The position numbers and the translations under genes were made by a program. A stretch of DNA of 54,998 bases from NCBI GenBank assembly GCA_023424475.1, contig JAFADX010000320.1:1-54998 (forward strand), in the 5' to 3' direction. Positions 51,129 through 54,998 of this stretch are shown in pieces. The notes below the pieces were generated by a model that was not told where the DNA came from, did no database searches, and was given only the letters and a program-made list of their open reading frames with translations. The DNA comes from Pseudomonadota bacterium. GTDB lineage: Bacteria; Pseudomonadota; Alphaproteobacteria; Acetobacterales; Acetobacteraceae. Position 1 is the stretch's first letter. Each line of letters starts with the position of its first letter.

Positions 51129-53438
51129 ATGAGCGCCGAGATCGCAGCGACTACTGAATTCCGTCCGCATAGCTCCCATTGGGGCGTCTTCACGGCGGCC
51201 ATGCGCGATGGCGAGCTCCTGGTCCGCGCTCATCCGGGGGATCCGGACCCGAACGAGATCATCCGGAACTTTCCCTCTGCTCTGCGCCATCCCGCGCGCA
51301 TCGCCCAACCGATGGTGCGCCGCGGCTGGCTGGAACGAGGCCCAGGCCCGGATCGCCGCCGCGGCCGGGACGAATTCGTCCCGATGTCCTGGGACGCGGT
51401 GCTGGATTTGCTGGGCGGCGAACTGGCGCGCATCCGGGACCGGCACGGGCCGGGCGCGGTCTTCGGCGGGTCCTATGGCTGGGCCAGCGCCGGGCGCTTC
51501 CACCATGCCCAAAGCCAGATCCATCGCTTCCTGAACTGCGCCTTCGGCGGCTACGTCGCCTCGGTCAATTCTTACAGCTCCGGCGCGGCCTCGGTGATCG
51601 TGCCGCATGTCCTCGGGAACTACGAGGAGCTGACGAAGCACAACGTCACCTGGGACCAGGTGGCGCAGCACAGCGAGGTGGTGCTGGCCTTCGGCGGCAT
51701 GGCGCTCAAGAACGCCATGGTCGCCGGCGGCGGCATCAGCGAGCATGTCGAGCGCCCGGCCATGCAGGCGGCGCGTGCGCGCGGCTGCGACTTCATCCTG
51801 GTTGGCCCGCTACGTAGCGACCTGCCGGAGGAGGCGGGCGCCGAATGGATCGCCAATATCCCCGGCACCGACACCGCGCTGATGCTGGCCCTGGTGCATA
51901 CGCTGGTGACGGAAGGGCGGCACGACCGTGCCTTTCTCGATCGCTTCACCGTCGGCTGGCCGGTCTTCGAGCGCTACCTGCTCGGCGAGGCCGACGGCCA
52001 GGCGAAGGACGCCGACTGGGCAGCGCCCATCACGGGCGTCGCAGCGGAGACCATCCGGACGCTTGCCCGGCGCCTGCACGGCCGCCGCGTGCTGGTGACC
52101 GTGTCGCATTCCCTGCAGCGGGCGGAACATGGCGAACAGCCGGTGTGGATGGGCGCCGTGCTGGCCGCGGCTCTCGGCCAGATCGGCCTGCCCGGCGGCG
52201 GCTATGGCTACGCGCTTGGCGCCATCGGCTACTACGGGCGCCGCGCCAATGCCGTGCCCGGCCCGACCCTGTCGCAGGGGCGCAACCGCCACGGCAACTT
52301 CATCCCGGTGGCCCGCATCGCCGACATGCTGCTCAACCCGGGCACGCAGTACCGCTACAATGGCCAGACTCGCACCTATCCCGATATTCGGCTGGTCTAC
52401 TGGGCCGGCGGCAACCCCTTCCATCACCACCAGGATCTCAACCGGCTGCGGCAGGCCTTCGCGCGCCTCGACACGTTGGTGGTGCACGAACTCGCCTGGA
52501 CCGCCACCGCACGCCACGCCGACATCGTCCTGCCCGCGACGATGACGCTGGAGCGGGAGGACATCGGCTACAGCTCGCATGATCCGCTGATGGTGGCGAT
52601 GCACCGCATCGCGCCCCCCTATGGCGAGGCGCGGGACGACTATGACATCTTCGCCGACCTCAGCCGCCGCCTCGGCGTGGAGGAAGCCTTCACCGAAGGC
52701 CGCACGAGCCGCGAGTGGCTCCGCCACCTCTATGCGCGCACGCAGCAGGGTCTGAGCGACCTGGGCCTGCCGGCGCCCAACTTTGAGGAATTCTGGTCCA
52801 CCGGAACCATGCGCCTGCCGCAGGCCCCGGACGACGGCGGCCCCTGGCGTGCCTTCCGGGAGGATCCGGAGGAGAACCCGCTGCCGACCCCGAGTGGGCG
52901 GATCGAGATCTCCTCGGAGACCATCGCCGGCTTCGGCGAGGCGAGTTGCCCTGGCCACCCTGCTTGGCTGCCGCCGGTGGAGATACCCGGCGGCGCCACG
53001 CCGTTGCACCTTGTCGCGAACCAGCCGGCGACGCGACTGCACAGCCAGCTCGACTTCGGCGAGCACAGCATCAGATCGAAGCGCCGTGGCCGGGAGGTCG
53101 CCTCCATGCATCCGGCAGACGCGGCAGCGCGCGGTATTGCCGATGGCGACGTGATCCGCCTGTTCAATGATCGTGGTGCCTGCCTTGCAGCGGTGAGGCT
53201 GACCATTGGGATCCGACCCGGCGTCGTGCAGCTTGCAACCGGCGCATGGTACGATCCGGAGGATCCCGAGGACGACCGTCCGCTCTGCGTGCACGGCAAT
53301 CCCAACGTGCTGACCCGCGACGCGGGGACTTCGGCGCTTGCCCAGAGCTGCACCGGGCAGCTCACGGTGGTGGAGGTGGAGCGCTTCACCGGCAACCTGC
53401 CGCCGATCCGCGCCTTCGATCCGCCCGCGAGGAGCTGA
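51129..53438 (+). CDS. BisC/TorA-type molybdopterin oxidoreductase
   Basis: A 769-residue enzyme of the DMSO reductase family, BisC/TorA branch. It opens HSSHWGVFTAAMRDGELLVRAHPGDPDPN; the Mo-ligand serine is in VNSYSSGAASVIVPH (about S150), and the molybdopterin parts WAGGNPFHHHQDLNRL, VVHELAWTATARHADIVLPATMTLEREDIG and the C-terminal VANQPATRLHSQLDFG are present. There is no Tat signal and no iron-sulfur cysteines at the N-terminus, so it is likely cytoplasmic, like biotin or methionine sulfoxide reductase BisC. Electron donor unknown. An ATG at 51129 is preferred; earlier frames do not align. Confidence 0.9.
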   Translation: MSAEIAATTEFRPHSSHWGVFTAAMRDGELLVRAHPGDPDPNEIIRNFPSALRHPARIAQPMVRRGWLERGPGPDRRRGRDEFVPMSWDAVLDLLGGELARIRDRHGPGAVFGGSYGWASAGRFHHAQSQIHRFLNCAFGGYVASVNSYSSGAASVIVPHVLGNYEELTKHNVTWDQVAQHSEVVLAFGGMALKNAMVAGGGISEHVERPAMQAARARGCDFILVGPLRSDLPEEAGAEWIANIPGTDTALMLALVHTLVTEGRHDRAFLDRFTVGWPVFERYLLGEADGQAKDADWAAPITGVAAETIRTLARRLHGRRVLVTVSHSLQRAEHGEQPVWMGAVLAAALGQIGLPGGGYGYALGAIGYYGRRANAVPGPTLSQGRNRHGNFIPVARIADMLLNPGTQYRYNGQTRTYPDIRLVYWAGGNPFHHHQDLNRLRQAFARLDTLVVHELAWTATARHADIVLPATMTLEREDIGYSSHDPLMVAMHRIAPPYGEARDDYDIFADLSRRLGVEEAFTEGRTSREWLRHLYARTQQGLSDLGLPAPNFEEFWSTGTMRLPQAPDDGGPWRAFREDPEENPLPTPSGRIEISSETIAGFGEASCPGHPAWLPPVEIPGGATPLHLVANQPATRLHSQLDFGEHSIRSKRRGREVASMHPADAAARGIADGDVIRLFNDRGACLAAVRLTIGIRPGVVQLATGAWYDPEDPEDDRPLCVHGNPNVLTRDAGTSALAQSCTGQLTVVEVERFTGNLPPIRAFDPPARS

Positions 53439-53442
53439 GGCG

Positions 53443-53477
53443 GCGCCGGCATCGCGGATGGACCGCGGTACCGGCGC
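53443..53477. terminator. Possible terminator hairpin after the molybdoenzyme
   Basis: GCGCCGG (53443-53449) pairs with CCGGCGC (53471-53477), with an inner CCGCGG. It lies between convergent genes. No strong T-run. Confidence 0.35.
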
Positions 53478-53501
53478 TTCCTGACACCAGGCGCGTCGCG
53501 G

Positions 53502-54693
53502 TCAGCTCAGGCTGACTGCGGAGATCTCCATCCGCTTCTCCACCTCCTTGCTCAGCGTCATGCCGAAGCCCGGCGCCGTCGGAACGGCGAACCGCCCGTT
53601 GACCGGCTGCAGATCCTCCTCAAACAGGTTGCGGTTGCAGGCCTTGAGCGAGAAGGTGTGGTGCTCGTGGATCTCGAAGTTCGGGATCGCGGCCTCGAAC
53701 TGCAGCGAGATAGCCGTCGCGAGCGGCGAGCCGCAATTGTGCGCCTGCACGCCCACGTCGAAGGCATGCGCGAGATGCGCAATTTTCATACCCTCGGAGA
53801 TGCCGCCGACCAGGCCGATGTCCGGCTGGATCATATCGATCGATCCCGCCTGGAGGTACGGCAGGTAGCCCCAGCGCGTATAGAGCCGCTCGCCCGTCGC
53901 CATTGGGATCGGTGCGCGCTGCGACACCTTCACATGCGCTTCTGGGCTGTTGTAGTGCGTCGGTTCCTCAATGAAGAGGATGCCGAGATCGGCGACAAGC
54001 TCCGCGATCTGGATCGCGCCAGCGGTCGAGGTAATCGAGTTCAGTTCCATGATGATGTCAGCATCGGGGCCGATGCCCTCGCGGATCGCCTCCATCCGCG
54101 CGCGTGCCAGCTTGCGTTACTGTGGGTCATAGACGCCGCGCGTGCGCGAGCGCTGACCATCCGCGCCGGCATAGACCGGGCACACCTTCACACAGTCATA
54201 CCCCTGCGACCGCGCGATCTGCGCCGTCTCCTTGTACGCGGCCGGGTCGTTATGCAGGGTGTTGGTGTCCCCCCAACCGAAGTGCATCTGGCTGGCGTAG
54301 CAGCGCAGCGTCTTCTGCGGCGTCTCGGCGCCCAAACAGGCGGTGCACTGGCAGCCCTGCGGCCTTGCCCTTGATGTCCCAAAGGGCCGCGTCGATCGCG
54401 CTCATCGCGCCGAAGACGACCGGGCCGCCACCCTGCGCCCAGAAGGATCGACGCAGCATCTGCTCCCACATGGTCTCGGTGTCGTTCGGGTCCTTGCCGA
54501 GCACGAAGCTCTGCGCGAGCGATAGGATCATCGGCGCTGAGGCGAGGCCGCCGACGCCATAGGCCAAGCCAACCTCGCCGAGGCCCGTGATGCCTTCGTC
54601 GGTGTGGATCCGCGCGTAGATGGGTCGCCAGGCGTGCAGCCCGTTCTGGCCGGAGAGCTCGATCTCCAGCGTCTCGACCTTGGTGACCTTCAT
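53502..54693 (-). pseudogene. Mandelate racemase/enolase family (galactonate dehydratase-like), broken
   Basis: Three pieces of one enolase-superfamily gene. The first piece starts at 54693 (MKVTKVETLEIELSGQNGLH) and runs to about 54335 (GLPVHRLFG). There a one-base gain in TTT shifts the frame; the next piece reads ETPQKTLRCYASQMHFGWGD and ends at an in-frame TAA (54117-54119). The third runs from 54116 to 53502 and carries the metal ligands: IIMELNS, FIEEPTHYNSPEAH, IPMATGERLYTRWGYLPYL and QPDIGLVGGISEG. Family and order are clear; the gene is not functional as it stands unless read-through and sequencing error are involved. Confidence 0.85.
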
Positions 54694-54744
54694 GGTGCTC
54701 TCCGTTGAGCGGTCGTGCGATGCGGTGGGACTTGCTGCTGGCGA

Positions 54745-54998
54745 CTACGCCGCGGCTCCTTCATCGGCTTCGTCGATCGTCCGGCCCAACGCATTGTCGG
54801 CGACGATCGGCGTCTCGAAGTACTGCACGACCGGCTCGGTCCCGTAGGTGCGGCGCACCCGCTCGAGCCAAGCGGCATCGCGCGCGCGGCGTGCCCCGTC
54901 CATGCTGCGCCAGAGGTAGACGCCGCCGGCGCGGCGCGTCTCCGCGTCGAAGATGTAGTTCTTGCGGATCAGGTCGGGATTGGCGCGCCAGCTCGGCG
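54745..54998 (-). CDS. YdhR-like monooxygenase family protein (partial, cut by window end)
   Basis: Eighty-four residues, reading in from the window edge (…SWRANPDLIRKNYIFDAETRR) to the stop at 54745. The segment GGVYLWRSMDGARRARDAAWLERV and TEPVVQYFETPIVADN resembles the small YdhR-type ABM-fold proteins, whose typical motif is a Gly-Gly-x-Tyr-Leu strand. The start is outside the window. It lies upstream of the broken dehydratase gene on the same strand, 51 bases away. Confidence 0.6.
   Translation of the reverse strand, partial: PSWRANPDLIRKNYIFDAETRRAGGVYLWRSMDGARRARDAAWLERVRRTYGTEPVVQYFETPIVADNALGRTIDEADEGAAA

Noticed and set aside
51810..53294. 494-codon open frame antisense to the molybdoenzyme
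   Set aside because: Shadow of a strongly coding strand; no motif, no ribosome binding site.

Overview
The window is high-GC DNA with alphaproteobacterial character. A Roseomonas-like Acetobacteraceae member is the best guess, based on codon usage, an abundance of orphan Bug-type tripartite tricarboxylate receptors, and a relaxase of a kind I know from Alphaproteobacteria. No rRNA, tRNA or CRISPR array was recognised. Everything below was read by eye; no database search was possible.

Region 1 (1-5747) is a mobilization module: a leader with inverted repeats, MobC-like protein, HUH relaxase, small membrane protein, small unknown, a VirD4-like coupling ATPase without membrane domain, and another unknown. 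After it comes the C-terminal two thirds of a TIGR04141/DUF6119-type gene, cut off by an IS630-family element (5748-6800). Immediately beyond the IS lies a chromosomal-type catabolic gene, so the missing N-terminus is not on the other side and the IS marks a deletion or integration junction.

Region 2 (6844-26031) is uptake and catabolism of amino-acid-like or cyclic amide compounds: hydantoinase/oxoprolinase A and B, a LysR regulator, a Bug receptor and two maleate-isomerase-like racemases (one lacking both catalytic cysteines). A tight nine-gene operon on the minus strand follows in the order old-yellow-enzyme, periplasmic binding protein, MaoC, acyl-CoA ligase, RidA-like, LivHMGF. It ends in a decayed second hydantoinase A/B pair, broken by about six single-base losses, which collides with a truncated ComB-like gene.

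Region 3 (26132-35314) is a PEP-mutase/isocitrate-lyase-like gene divergent from accB-accC-pxpB-pxpC-(degenerate BCCP)-pxpA-Bug, followed by an IclR regulator and a class I aminotransferase. A shared 16-bp motif lies in front of both divergent promoters and may be the IclR site.

Region 4 (35617-45134) is an Fbp-type ABC importer, a GntR/FCD regulator with two winged helices, an isopropylmalate/tartrate-dehydrogenase-like enzyme, Bug receptor, OtnK sugar-acid kinase, an otnC stump and an Asp/Glu racemase-like gene. A shared AT-rich motif flanks the GntR gene on both sides.

Region 5 (45148-54998) has a lactonase-like beta propeller, Bug receptor, aconitase, a second tandem-winged-helix GntR, a cytoplasmic BisC-type molybdoenzyme, a broken galactonate-dehydratase-like gene and the end of a YdhR-like gene.

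The overall picture is an accessory catabolic region for small organic acids, sugar acids and lactams, with many solute receptors and their regulators, and with at least six broken or truncated genes.
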